Part shown: positions 14,937 through 23,087 of the stretch, in pieces
How positions within the stretch are numbered: position 1 is the first letter of the stretch
Layout: each line of letters begins with the position of its first letter
NCBI RefSeq assembly: GCF_020819595.1
Contig: NZ_JAJHNP010000010.1
Coordinates: forward strand, 124,001 to 188,000
DNA from: Streptomyces barringtoniae
GTDB taxonomy: Bacteria > Actinomycetota > Actinomycetes > Streptomycetales > Streptomycetaceae
Reading direction: 5' to 3'
DNA length: 64,000 nt
The notes under the pieces: generated by a model
Told to the model about the DNA's origin: nothing
The model's database searches: none
What the model saw: the letters and a program-made list of their open reading frames with translations, nothing else
Translations under genes and position numbers: made by a program

Positions 14937-16319
14937 TTAATGGTCGAGACCAGTGGGGACCGGTTTGCCCGATCGGCGTCTTCGGACACGGCCGCGCGCC
15001 ACCGGCCGCCGCCCGTCCAGCTGGAACCAGATCCGCACCTCGGTGCCGCCCAGCACCGAGGTGCCGACCCGGACGTCCCCGCCGGTGGACTCGGCGAGCC
15101 GGCGCACGATGTCGAGCCCGAGGCCGGTCGAACCGGCGCTTCCGGAGCCGCGGCCGCGGGCCATCGCCGCCTCCGGGTCGGATATGCCGGGGCCCGCGTC
15201 GGAGACCAGCACGATCACCGCGTCCTCGCCGTTGTGCAGGTCGACCGCGAAGGCGGTGCCCTCGGCGGTGTGCCGGAACACATTGCCGAGCAGGGCGTCG
15301 AGCGCGGCGGCCAGATCGGCGCGGGCCACGGGCAGGCGCACCGGCCGCTCGACGCCGGCCACCCGCCACTTGCGGCCCTCGTCCTCGGCGAGCGCGGACC
15401 AGAACTCCATGCGCTCGCGCACCACTTCCGCCGCGTCGCACCCGGCGCCGGGACCGAGGGCGGCCGTCTGCGGCTTGGCCTCTCTGGCCGTACGGATGAT
15501 GGTGTCGACCTCGCGCTCCAGCTGGGCGACCGCGGCCCGGGTCTGCTCGGCGGCCGGTCCGCCGCCCAGGGAGGCCGCGTTGAGCCGCAGCACGGTCAGC
15601 GGCGTACGCAGGCGATGCGAGAGGTCCGCGGCCAGCTCCCTCTCGTTGGCGAGGAGTTGGACGACCTGGTCGGCCATGGAGTTGAACGCCACGGCCGCGA
15701 GACGCAGTTCGGTCGGGCCGTCCTCCGGCACCCGGGCGCCCAGCCTGCCCTCGCCCAGGTCGTGCGCCCCCTCGACCAGTCGCTGGGCGGGCAGCACCAT
15801 GCGCACCCCGAGCCGGTCGGCGACCGCGACCGAGCCGACGATCAGCGCGAGGCCGACGGCCGCGAGCACCGCCCAGGCCGTGCCGACGCCGTTGGTCACC
15901 TCGGACTCGGGGACGTACACCTCGACGACCGCGATGTCACCGGAGCCGAGCGCGACCGGCTGGAGCAGTGTGGAACCGCCGGCCACCGAGGTCGTGGAGG
16001 CGCGGCCCAGTCTCCGTACCGCCTGGATGTCGCGGTCGGCGGCGCGTCGGCGGCCGATGTCCAGCGCGGGCCGGGCTCCGGCGGCGGGCAGATGCACGGC
16101 CATCCCGGAGTCGGCGCCGGCCGAGGCCACGACCCGCTCCAGTTTGTCCCGGTCGGTGGTGATGGACAGCGCCGGCGCGACGGCCGCGGCCTCCCGCTCG
16201 GCGTTCGAGAACGCCCGGTCGCGGGCCATCTCCTTGACGACCAGGCCGAGCGGGACCGCGAAGGCGACCACGACCATCGTGGTGACCGCCAGGCACACCT
16301 TGACCAGGGCCCATCTCAT
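14937..16319 (-). CDS. Sensor histidine kinase
   Basis: 460 aa. Two membrane helices (about residues 5-28 and 165-190) bracket a 135-residue extracellular sensor region; a HAMP linker follows. The H box is LAADLSHRLRTPLTVLRL, the N box LDALLGNVFRHTAEG, and the ATP-binding G boxes are VSDAGPGIS and GLGLDIV. Autophosphorylates on His and passes phosphate to the response regulator encoded just upstream, with which it overlaps by ATGA (16316-16319). Signal unknown. Adjacent to the chitinase, but a functional link is only positional. Confidence 0.92.
   Translation of the reverse strand: MRWALVKVCLAVTTMVVVAFAVPLGLVVKEMARDRAFSNAEREAAAVAPALSITTDRDKLERVVASAGADSGMAVHLPAAGARPALDIGRRRAADRDIQAVRRLGRASTTSVAGGSTLLQPVALGSGDIAVVEVYVPESEVTNGVGTAWAVLAAVGLALIVGSVAVADRLGVRMVLPAQRLVEGAHDLGEGRLGARVPEDGPTELRLAAVAFNSMADQVVQLLANERELAADLSHRLRTPLTVLRLNAASLGGGPAAEQTRAAVAQLEREVDTIIRTAREAKPQTAALGPGAGCDAAEVVRERMEFWSALAEDEGRKWRVAGVERPVRLPVARADLAAALDALLGNVFRHTAEGTAFAVDLHNGEDAVIVLVSDAGPGISDPEAAMARGRGSGSAGSTGLGLDIVRRLAESTGGDVRVGTSVLGGTEVRIWFQLDGRRPVARGRVRRRRSGKPVPTGLDH
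14939..14954. promoter_or_regulatory. DasR-responsive element (dre)-like site upstream of the chitinase
   Basis: AATGGTCGAGACCAGT matches the DasR consensus A(C/G)TGGTCTAGACCA(C/G)T at 14 of 16 positions, keeping both TGGTC and GACCA arms. It overlaps the stop end of the histidine kinase gene and lies 135 bases before the chitinase start, in the direction of its promoter. DasR represses chitin-utilisation genes in Streptomyces and is released by glucosamine-6-phosphate. Confidence 0.65.
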
Positions 16320-17035
16320 CGCACCGGCTCCCCGTCCGCCGATGGTTCCGTGGGCGGTTCGAGCTTCACGCCGACACCCCGGAGCGTGTGCAGATAACGG
16401 GGCCGGGCCGCCGTCTCCCCCAATTTACGGCGCAACCAGGACAGATGGACGTCGATGGTCTGGTCGTCGCCGTAGGACTGCTGCCAGACCTCGGCGAGCA
16501 GTTCCCTGCGCGGGACGACCACCCCGGGGCGGCCGGCGAGGAAGGCGAGCAGGTCGAACTCGCGGCGGGTGAGGTCCAGGCGGATCCCGTCCAACTCGGC
16601 TTGGCGGCGCAGCGGGTCGACGGTCAGGCCGCCGACCCGCAGGACGCTGGACGGCGGGGCCTCGCCGCCTCCCGACCGGGCCCGGCGCAGCACGGCCGCC
16701 ATCCGCGCGGAGAGGTGTTCGACGGAGAACGGCTTGGTCAGGTAGTCGTCCGCGCCGGCGTTGAGCAGCCGGACGATCTCCGTCTCGTCGTCCCTGGCGG
16801 TGGCGATGATGACGGGGACGTCGGTGATGCCGCGCAGCATCTTCAGCGCCTCGGAGCCGTCCAGGTCCGGCAGTCCGAGGTCCAGGATCACCACGTCGAA
16901 ACGGAAATGGGCGACCTCGCGCAGCGCCTCCAGTGCCGTACCGACGCTGCGCACGGTGTGTGCGGCGTCGGTCAGATGCCGGATGAGCGCCGAGCGTACG
17001 AACTGGTCGTCCTCGACCACGAGCACACTTGCCAT
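16316..17035 (-). CDS. OmpR-family response regulator
   Basis: 239 aa. Receiver domain with VLVVEDD acidic pocket, phosphorylation site Asp52 (VILDLGLPD), Thr/Lys in TARDD and LTKPF; C-terminal winged helix DNA-binding domain with the typical TRREFDLLAFLAGRPGVVV and RYLHTLRGVGVKLE. First gene of a two-gene operon with the kinase. ATG 17035 was chosen because the receiver fold begins at MASVLVVEDD; upstream in-frame starts add only unrelated residues. Target genes unknown. Confidence 0.92.
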   Translation of the reverse strand: MASVLVVEDDQFVRSALIRHLTDAAHTVRSVGTALEALREVAHFRFDVVILDLGLPDLDGSEALKMLRGITDVPVIIATARDDETEIVRLLNAGADDYLTKPFSVEHLSARMAAVLRRARSGGGEAPPSSVLRVGGLTVDPLRRQAELDGIRLDLTRREFDLLAFLAGRPGVVVPRRELLAEVWQQSYGDDQTIDVHLSWLRRKLGETAARPRYLHTLRGVGVKLEPPTEPSADGEPVR

Positions 17036-17134
17036 GCGCCGCACCGTACGCCATGCGGCCCACGCCGGGCGGACGCCTGTGGATAACTCGGATGATGTGC
17101 GCACGGCCGTCCCCCTGGGGCAGGATGGCCCGCG

Positions 17135-17635
17135 ATGCGCAGAGGACTCGTACACGTACTGGCGTGGCTGCTCGCGACGGGAGCGGCGGTCACGCTGTCG
17201 TGGTGGGGTGTGCACACGGTGATGGCCGGGACGGCGTACGACCCGCCGCGCGCCCTGCCGGTCACGGCCGCCGACGCGACGGCCCAGGGCTCGAAGTCCG
17301 TGAACTCGCCGACGCGTCGCCCCTCCCCGTCGAGGCTGCCGTCGGCCAGCCCGACGGCACCGAGCCCGACACCCACGCGGTCCCCGGGCCACGCCCTCTC
17401 CTCCACCGCCTCCGGCCGGGTCAAGTCGTACGACACCGACGGCGGCCGGGCCGTGTTCGACCTGGGCCCGTCCAGTGCCACGCTCGTCTCGGCGACGCCG
17501 GGGACCGGCTGGTCGATGCAGGTGTGGAAGACGGAGACGTGGATCCGGGTGGAGTTCAGCAGCGGCACGGACCGGGTGTCGGTGATGTGCACCTGGCACG
17601 ACGGGCCGCCGCACGTGGATATCGGGAACTACTGA
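17135..17635 (+). CDS. Secreted/membrane-anchored hypothetical protein
   Basis: 166 aa, not recognised as a named family. An N-terminal hydrophobic segment (residues about 6-32) looks like an uncleaved anchor or signal. Residues 50-90 are a Ser/Pro/Thr-rich linker and the C-terminal 70 residues form a compact domain (VKSYDTDGGRAVFDLGPSSA to WIRVEFSSGTDRVSVMCTW) with a Trp-Cys-Trp-rich end. It is divergent from the two-component system with 99 bases between, so it could be a regulated target. Confidence 0.7.
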   Translation: MRRGLVHVLAWLLATGAAVTLSWWGVHTVMAGTAYDPPRALPVTAADATAQGSKSVNSPTRRPSPSRLPSASPTAPSPTPTRSPGHALSSTASGRVKSYDTDGGRAVFDLGPSSATLVSATPGTGWSMQVWKTETWIRVEFSSGTDRVSVMCTWHDGPPHVDIGNY

Positions 17636-17659
17636 GCCGCGCGCCCGAGAAGAACCGGG

Positions 17660-18547
17660 TCACCGGAACACCGACGGCGGCGGGGCCGGGGAGGCCACGG
17701 CCGCCGCGTCCGTCACGGGGGCCGCGCCGCCCGTGAAGTCGGTCAGCGGCTTGCCGTGTTCGACCCGAGCCGGGTGTGGGTCGGAGGCGGCGCGGCGGGT
17801 GAGTTCGGCGACCGGGAGCGGGGCGTCGGAGGCGACCAGAACGGCGTTGCCGAAGCGCTTGCCGCGCAGGACGGCCGGGTCGGCGATCAGCGCGAGCGCG
17901 GCGAACCGGGCGGCGGCGGTGGCGATCTGGCCGCGCAGATGGGCGAGCGGCGGGCCGTCGGCGAGGTTGGCGGCGTAGACCCCGTTCGGCTTCAGGGCCC
18001 GGCGGACCTCGTCCAGGAACTCGGTGGAGGTGAGATGCGCCGGGGTGCGGGCGCCGCTGAAGACGTCGGCGATGACCAGGTCGGCCCAGCCGTCGGGCAC
18101 CTTGGCGAGGCCCTCGCGGGCGTCCGCCGATCTGACCCGGATCCGGGCGTTCGGGTCCAACGGCAGCTCTCGGCGGACCAGTTGGACCAGGGACGCGTCC
18201 CGCTCGACGACCTGCTGGGTGGAGCGGGGCCGGGTGGCGGCGGTGTACCGGGCGAGGGTGAACGCGCCGCCGCCGAGGTGCACGACGTGCACGGGCTTGC
18301 CGGGCGGGGCGACGAGGTCGATGACATGGCCGAGACGGCGCTGGTACTCGAAGGAGAGATGGGCGGGGTCGTCCAGGTCGACGTGCGACTGGGGCGCGCC
18401 GTCGATCAGCAGCGTCCAGGCACGGCCCCGGTCGGGGTCGGGTACGAGCTGTGCGAGCCCGCCGTCGACCGCCTCCACGACGGCTTCGACGGCCGCCGAC
18501 CTGCGCCGCGCGTGCTGTGCCTTCCGCGTGCTCCTGGACCCGCCCAC
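17660..18547 (-). CDS. Spermidine-synthase-like methyltransferase-fold protein
   Basis: 295 aa with a Rossmann-type core: the glycine motif VHVVHLGGGAFTLARY, then VVERDASLVQLVRRELP and the acidic strand DLVIADVFSGARTPAHL. This is the spermine/spermidine synthase-like fold, but the N-terminal beta-domain of true polyamine synthases is short and a putrescine site is not evident, so it may be a stand-alone relative. GTG 18547 (VGGSRSTRKAQ) was taken as start; an ATG at 18595 would add 16 residues. No strong ribosome-binding site is visible. The 5' side borders the repeat-filled gap. Confidence 0.75.
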   Translation of the reverse strand: MGGSRSTRKAQHARRRSAAVEAVVEAVDGGLAQLVPDPDRGRAWTLLIDGAPQSHVDLDDPAHLSFEYQRRLGHVIDLVAPPGKPVHVVHLGGGAFTLARYTAATRPRSTQQVVERDASLVQLVRRELPLDPNARIRVRSADAREGLAKVPDGWADLVIADVFSGARTPAHLTSTEFLDEVRRALKPNGVYAANLADGPPLAHLRGQIATAAARFAALALIADPAVLRGKRFGNAVLVASDAPLPVAELTRRAASDPHPARVEHGKPLTDFTGGAAPVTDAAAVASPAPPPSVFR

Positions 18548-18692
18548 CGGACCATTGTCGCAGCCCGCCCGCACCCCCGCCGCACGGCCGACCACCGCCC
18601 TCCCGACCGGCCGGTCCGCTCCACCGCAGCGACGGGCCGGGCCGCTTCACTGCGAGCTGTCGATCCGCCGACCGGCCGAACCGCCACACCGA

Positions 18693-19151
18693 CAGCCGAC
18701 GGTCCCTGGACCGGCGGATCGTTTCTTCGGCAGCCGTCCGCGCCCCGACCGAGCCGGATCGGCTCACCGACAGCCACCACCCCCGACCAGCCGAGCCGCT
18801 CCACCGGCAACAGCCCACCCCTCAACCAGCCGAACCGCTGCCACCGACCCTCCGACCGAGCCGGACCGGCTCACCGGCAGCCACCAACCCCCGACCAACC
18901 GAACCACCACACCAGCAACCGCCGATCCTCCGACCGATCCGGGCCGCACCACCGACAGCCACCGCCCCTCAACAAGCCGGGCCGCTCCACCGGCAACCGC
19001 CCACCCCTCAACCAGCCGAACCGCTGCCACCGACCCCCCGACCGAGCCGGACCGGCTCACCGGCAGCCACCAACCCCCGACCAGCCGAGCCGCTTCACCG
19101 GCAGCCGGTGGTCCCTGGAGTGGCGGATCGTTTCGTCGGCAGTTGTCCGCG
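18693..19151. repeat. Nested direct repeats in a 624-bp gap without a recognised gene
   Basis: Between the genes ending at 18547 and 19172 no convincing gene is present. A 102-bp segment (18796-18897) recurs almost identically at 18982-19083, offset 186. A second 50-bp element (18693-18742) recurs at 19102-19151, offset 409, flanking the first pair. The strand is C/A-rich and built of variations on CCGACCGAGCCGG, GGCTCACCGGCAGCCACC and CCAGCCGAACCG. ORFs through it in several frames are low-complexity by-products. Confidence 0.8.
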
Positions 19152-19171
19152 ACCCGGCCGGCCGGGTGGCC

Positions 19172-19594
19172 TCACTGGCAGCCGTCCGCCGCCTCGATCA
19201 GTCGGGCTGCCTCGCCGAGGGCCCGGCGCAGCACCATCGGGTCGGTGGCGAGGTCGGCCTCGCTGGGCGGCAGCAGCCAGTCGGAGCCCTCCACCGGGGG
19301 TTCGGGGTTCAGTCTGAGTCCGCGTCCGTCGGTCTCCGTACAGGTGCTGCCCGGCATGTCCCAGCCGGCCGCCGTGCCCGCCGGAACCAGGAAGCCGAGG
19401 GTGGCGCAGCCGCCGTCGTGCAGCACGGGCCCCATCGCCTCACCGGCACCGCGCCGCAGGATGTCGACCGCCTCGAGGCCCTGCCGTGCCGGTACCGTCA
19501 CAAGGTCGCAGGCCGCCGCGTCCGCGTCGTCGCCCCCGGCCGACGACGGCGACGTACAAGGTTCGTTGCTCTGGCTGGACTCCCTGGTCTCCAT
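19172..19594 (-). CDS. Conserved streptomycete hypothetical protein
   Basis: 140 aa. ATG 19594 follows GGAGG seven bases upstream on the minus strand. The centre reads GPVLHDGGCATLGFLVPAGT and the end carries GSDWLLPPSEADLATDPMVL. These elements resemble the small proteins often annotated bifunctional primase/polymerase-like in Streptomyces, and the gene at 27956 has a related layout (GPVAVFRGRVLLFAAPGT, SRWLVAPDNRHPWLPGPEV). No catalytic residues can be named. Divergent from the TPR regulator at 19861. Confidence 0.7.
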   Translation of the reverse strand: METRESSQSNEPCTSPSSAGGDDADAAACDLVTVPARQGLEAVDILRRGAGEAMGPVLHDGGCATLGFLVPAGTAAGWDMPGSTCTETDGRGLRLNPEPPVEGSDWLLPPSEADLATDPMVLRRALGEAARLIEAADGCQ

Positions 19595-19860
19595 TGCCGG
19601 CCTCCACCACACAGCCCTGTTGCGGTCCACGGAGCCCAACGCGCGAGCCCGTCAACGGCTACGGCACAAGTGCGCCGCAAAGGATGGCACTTCATGGCAG
19701 ATCGTGGATGAGATATCCGGTTTGTAGCCAAACACAGCGTGGCGGGCCCTTCACAGCAGGTACGTTCATGCCCGCCGGAACCAGGGCGCCACTCGGACAA
19801 CTCGTCGCGTATCGCCCCGGCGCCGGCATGGTTCGACGGTTCGCACGAGAGGACCCGGCC

Positions 19861-21321
19861 ATGGCGTCGTCAACCGAGACCTCGTCACAGCCCGACCGGC
19901 CACCACGGCCGAACCTCGCCTTCCGGCACCTGCGCGGCAGGCGTTCACCGGCCGAGTTCGCGGCGCTCGTACGGCGCGCCGCGCGCGAGATCGGTGAGCG
20001 GGTGAGTTGTGACGCGCGTTACATCGGCAGGGTCGAGGCGGGCGAGATCCGCTGCCCGAACTACGCGTACGAACGGGTGTTCCTGCACATGTTCCCTGGT
20101 CGCACGCTCACCGACCTCGGCTTCGTGCCCCGCTCGGCCGTCCGCGGCCGCGCGGCGCGTACGGCCGCGGAACCCGGGGAACCCGTCGCCGCGGAGGCGC
20201 TCGGTGAGTCGCCGGGGACTGTCGAACCGTATGACAGGCAGGACCCGTGCGGCGCGCCAGAACCGTACGCGAAAGACCATCTGAACCACGAGGAGAGCGA
20301 CGTGCTGCGTCGCGCATTCATGACCGGCGGAGGCGCCACGGTGGCCGCCGCCACGCTGGGCCCGCTGGGGCTCACCACGGACGCCGCGGCTGCGGTACGG
20401 ACCGCCCGCCGGCCCGGAACCCCGGAGGCGCTCGCCCTGGAGGAGGCCGTCCGCCGGATCCGGCTGCTCGACGACCGGCACGGCGCGGACGGCCTCTACC
20501 GGCGCGCGGCGGCCCCGTTGCGCGCGGCCTACGCGCTTCTGGACGCCGGCGCGACCCGGCAGACCACCGCCGAACGACTGCACTCGGGCGCCGGTGAACT
20601 CGCCATCTCCGTGGGCTGGCTGGCGCACGACTCCGGTCGCTTCGACGACGCCCGCTCGCACTACGCGGAGGCGCTGGCCACGGCCCGCATGACCGGGGAC
20701 CCGGCGCTGGAGGCGCACGCCTTCTGCAACACCGCGTTCCTGGCACGGGACGCCGGCCGCCCCCGCGAGGCGGTCCGCGCCGCGCAGGCCGCACAGCGCG
20801 CGGCCGCTCCGCTGGGCTCGGCGCGCCTGATGTCCCTGCTCGCGCTGCGGGAAGCCGGCGGCTGGGCGGGGCTCGCCGACCGCACCGGCTGCGAGCAGGC
20901 GCTCGTCCGGGCGCAGGCCCTCTTCGCGCGGGGCCGCTCGGACGACGACCCGGAGTGGATGAGCTTCTACGGCGAGGCCGAGCTGGAGGGTCTGGAGGCG
21001 CAGTGCTGGTCCATGCTGGGCGACTGGCGGCGTGCGGCCCGGCACGCGCGCCGGGCGGCGCATCTGCAGGATCCGCACTTCACGCGCAACATCGCGCTCT
21101 ACACCGCGGAACTGGCCGACGACCTCGCGCGTGAGGGCCGTCCGGACGAGGCGGCCGCCGCCGGTTTGCAGGTGCTGTCGTTGCTGGACCAGGTCCAGTC
21201 CTCGCGGATCCAGAGCATGCTGGCGGGAACGGCTCGGGTGCTGTTGCCTCACCGGCGGGCGTCGGGGGTCTCCGAGTTCCTCGATCGGCATGCTTCCGTG
21301 CCGAGGACGGGGAGGGCGTAG
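19861..21321 (+). CDS. HTH/TPR-type regulator of the Streptomyces NsdA-like class
   Basis: 486 aa. Residues about 20-85 contain a helix-turn-helix-like region (EFAALVRRAAREIGERVSCD, YIGRVEAGEIRCPNYAYER). An unusual internal segment, LRRAFMTGGGATVAAATLGP at about 150, looks like a twin-Arg signal but lies mid-protein. Residues 190-470 are helical tetratricopeptide-like repeats (for example RFDDARSHYAEALATARM, GRPREAVRAAQAAQRAA). Such proteins regulate antibiotic production or sporulation in some species; the role here is unassigned. ATG 19861 is preceded by GAGAGGA. Confidence 0.75.
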   Translation: MASSTETSSQPDRPPRPNLAFRHLRGRRSPAEFAALVRRAAREIGERVSCDARYIGRVEAGEIRCPNYAYERVFLHMFPGRTLTDLGFVPRSAVRGRAARTAAEPGEPVAAEALGESPGTVEPYDRQDPCGAPEPYAKDHLNHEESDVLRRAFMTGGGATVAAATLGPLGLTTDAAAAVRTARRPGTPEALALEEAVRRIRLLDDRHGADGLYRRAAAPLRAAYALLDAGATRQTTAERLHSGAGELAISVGWLAHDSGRFDDARSHYAEALATARMTGDPALEAHAFCNTAFLARDAGRPREAVRAAQAAQRAAAPLGSARLMSLLALREAGGWAGLADRTGCEQALVRAQALFARGRSDDDPEWMSFYGEAELEGLEAQCWSMLGDWRRAARHARRAAHLQDPHFTRNIALYTAELADDLAREGRPDEAAAAGLQVLSLLDQVQSSRIQSMLAGTARVLLPHRRASGVSEFLDRHASVPRTGRA

Positions 21322-21360
21322 GCGGCACGGGAACGGCGCAGGCGGCGCGGGAGGGTGTGG

Positions 21361-21957
21361 CTATCCCGCCAAGTGCCCCAGGTCGTTCCAGCTCTCGATC
21401 GCCGGCTCCCCGTAAGCCCAGCCCAGTACGGACAACGACGTCGGGTTGAGGCGGATCCGGGCGGCGAACTCCAGTGGCAGGCCCAGCCACCGCGCGCCTA
21501 TGGAGCGGAGGATGTGGCCGTGGGCGAAGACCAGGACGTCGTGGTCGGCCGACCGGGCCCACGCCACCACCTCGTCCGCGCGCGCGGTCACGTCGGCGAT
21601 GCTCTCCCCCTCCGGCACCCCGTCCCGCCAGATCAGCCAGCCCGGCCGCACGGCCTGGATCTCGGCCGGCGTCATGCCCTCGTACGCGCCGTAGTCCCAC
21701 TCCATGAGCGTGTCCCAGGTGGTGGCCCGGTCGCCGAAGCCGGCCAGTTCGCACGTCTCACGCGCGCGTGCCAGCGGGCTGGTGCGCACCTCCACGCCCG
21801 GCAGCCCGTTCAGCGGCGGCCGGTGCAGTCGCTCGCCGAGCAGTTTGGCTCCCCGCCTGCCTTCCTCCAGCAGCGGTACGTCGGTCCTGCCGGTGTGCTT
21901 GCCGGACAGTGACCAATCCGTCTGTCCGTGCCGGGCCAGCAGGATGCGCGGTGCCAT
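21361..21957 (-). CDS. Histidine phosphatase family protein
   Basis: 198 aa phosphoglycerate-mutase-like phosphatase. The RHG motif LLARHGQTDWSLSGKHTGR provides the phosphohistidine; RTSPLARARETCELAG, the acid EWDYGAYEG, and DVLVFAHGHILRSIGARWL complete the active site. Likely a broad phosphatase; substrate not identifiable. ATG 21957 (MAPRILL) chosen since the fold begins there and GGAAAGG lies upstream; an earlier start at 21996 is possible. Convergent with the TPR regulator. Confidence 0.88.
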   Translation of the reverse strand: MAPRILLARHGQTDWSLSGKHTGRTDVPLLEEGRRGAKLLGERLHRPPLNGLPGVEVRTSPLARARETCELAGFGDRATTWDTLMEWDYGAYEGMTPAEIQAVRPGWLIWRDGVPEGESIADVTARADEVVAWARSADHDVLVFAHGHILRSIGARWLGLPLEFAARIRLNPTSLSVLGWAYGEPAIESWNDLGHLAG

Positions 21958-22142
21958 GGGAGACCTTTCCGGGAGCGAAGGGGACCCTTCCATCATCGCT
22001 CAACCGGTTCCGGGGCAACCCGGCGGGCGATCTCGGCGTCTTTGTGGGCCGGAGCGCCCTCATGGGCGGGATACGGACACCGTAAAGTGACACGGTCGCC
22101 CTCCGGGGCACGCCGTACAGCGACGAGGGGGAGGGCGATCGG

Positions 22143-23087
22143 ATGCCGCAGACCGAGACACCGGGCACCGAGGTGCTTCCGCGCACCCGGTTGCGCTGGT
22201 GGACCGAGCTGCCCCTGATCCTCCTCATCTACGGCTGCTACTCGGCCGGCCGCCTCCTCGCCCGCGGTGACGTCTCCTCCGCCGTCGACCACGGCCTGGC
22301 GATCCTGCGCCTCGAGAAGGCCGTGCACCTCAACGCCGAGCACCCGCTCAACCGGCTCTTCACGCGCGAGCCCTGGCTCGGGGTGCCGGCCGACTTCTGG
22401 TACGCCTCGCTGCACTACCTGGTCACGCCCGCCGTCCTCGTCTGGCTGTTCCGCAGGCGCGCCGAGTACTACCGGCGGGCCCGGACCTGGCTGATGACGT
22501 CCACGTTCATCGGCCTGATCGGCTTCACGCTGCTGCCGACCTGCCCGCCCCGGCTGCTGTCCGCCGGCCACGGTTTCGTGGACACCATGGCGCACTACAG
22601 CTCGTACGGCTGGTGGGGCGGCGAGGCGAGTGCGCCGCGCGGCATGGGCGGGATGACCAACCAGTACGCGGCCATGCCGAGCCTGCACGTCGGCTGGGCG
22701 CTGTGGTGCGGGGTGATGCTGTGGCGGCACGGCGGCACGCGCGTGGCGAAGATCCTCGGTGTCCTCTATCCGCTGGGCACCGCGCTCGTGGTCATGGGCA
22801 CCGCCAACCACTACTTCCTCGACGCGGTCGCCGGTGTCGCCGTGATGGGCGTCGGTCTGCTGCTCGCGCCGCGCGTCATGCGGGTCATGGACCTGGTCCG
22901 GGGCCGCCTGTTCCCGCGCCGCACACCGGTCACGGAGGGCATGGGTTCCCCGATTGTCAGTGCCGGATGCCAGACTTCCGCGGGTGAGCGAATTCCACGG
23001 CAGCGCGAGTCGCAGGTCGACGCCGGGGCCGAACCGGACGCCTCCCCCAGCGACGCGGGAGAAGGGGCTGCGGCACCGGCTCGCTGA
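22143..23087 (+). CDS. PAP2/AUR1-like integral membrane phosphatase
   Basis: 314 aa with six hydrophobic segments. PAP2-type motifs are present: NQYAAMPSLHVGWALW (SxHxxW-like C2) and NHYFLDAVAGVAV (C3). The first canonical KxxxxxxRP motif is not seen, which places it with the PAP2_3/inositol-phosphorylceramide-synthase-like branch rather than acid phosphatases. Probably transfers or removes phosphate groups on membrane lipids. The hydrophilic tail after about residue 260 overlaps the next gene by about 100 bases if both ends are correctly assigned. Confidence 0.8.
   Translation: MPQTETPGTEVLPRTRLRWWTELPLILLIYGCYSAGRLLARGDVSSAVDHGLAILRLEKAVHLNAEHPLNRLFTREPWLGVPADFWYASLHYLVTPAVLVWLFRRRAEYYRRARTWLMTSTFIGLIGFTLLPTCPPRLLSAGHGFVDTMAHYSSYGWWGGEASAPRGMGGMTNQYAAMPSLHVGWALWCGVMLWRHGGTRVAKILGVLYPLGTALVVMGTANHYFLDAVAGVAVMGVGLLLAPRVMRVMDLVRGRLFPRRTPVTEGMGSPIVSAGCQTSAGERIPRQRESQVDAGAEPDASPSDAGEGAAAPAR

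Noticed and set aside
18693..19151. CRISPR-like array
   Set aside because: Repeats are long, nested and imperfect, spacing is not uniform, and no cas1/cas2 are near. The Cas4-like nuclease at 22984 is 4 kb away in an operon with a helicase, not with cas genes.
17756..19711. Long plus-strand ORF through the repeat region
   Set aside because: First half is antisense to the spermidine-synthase-like gene and the rest is low-complexity Pro/Arg/Thr sequence generated by the repeats.
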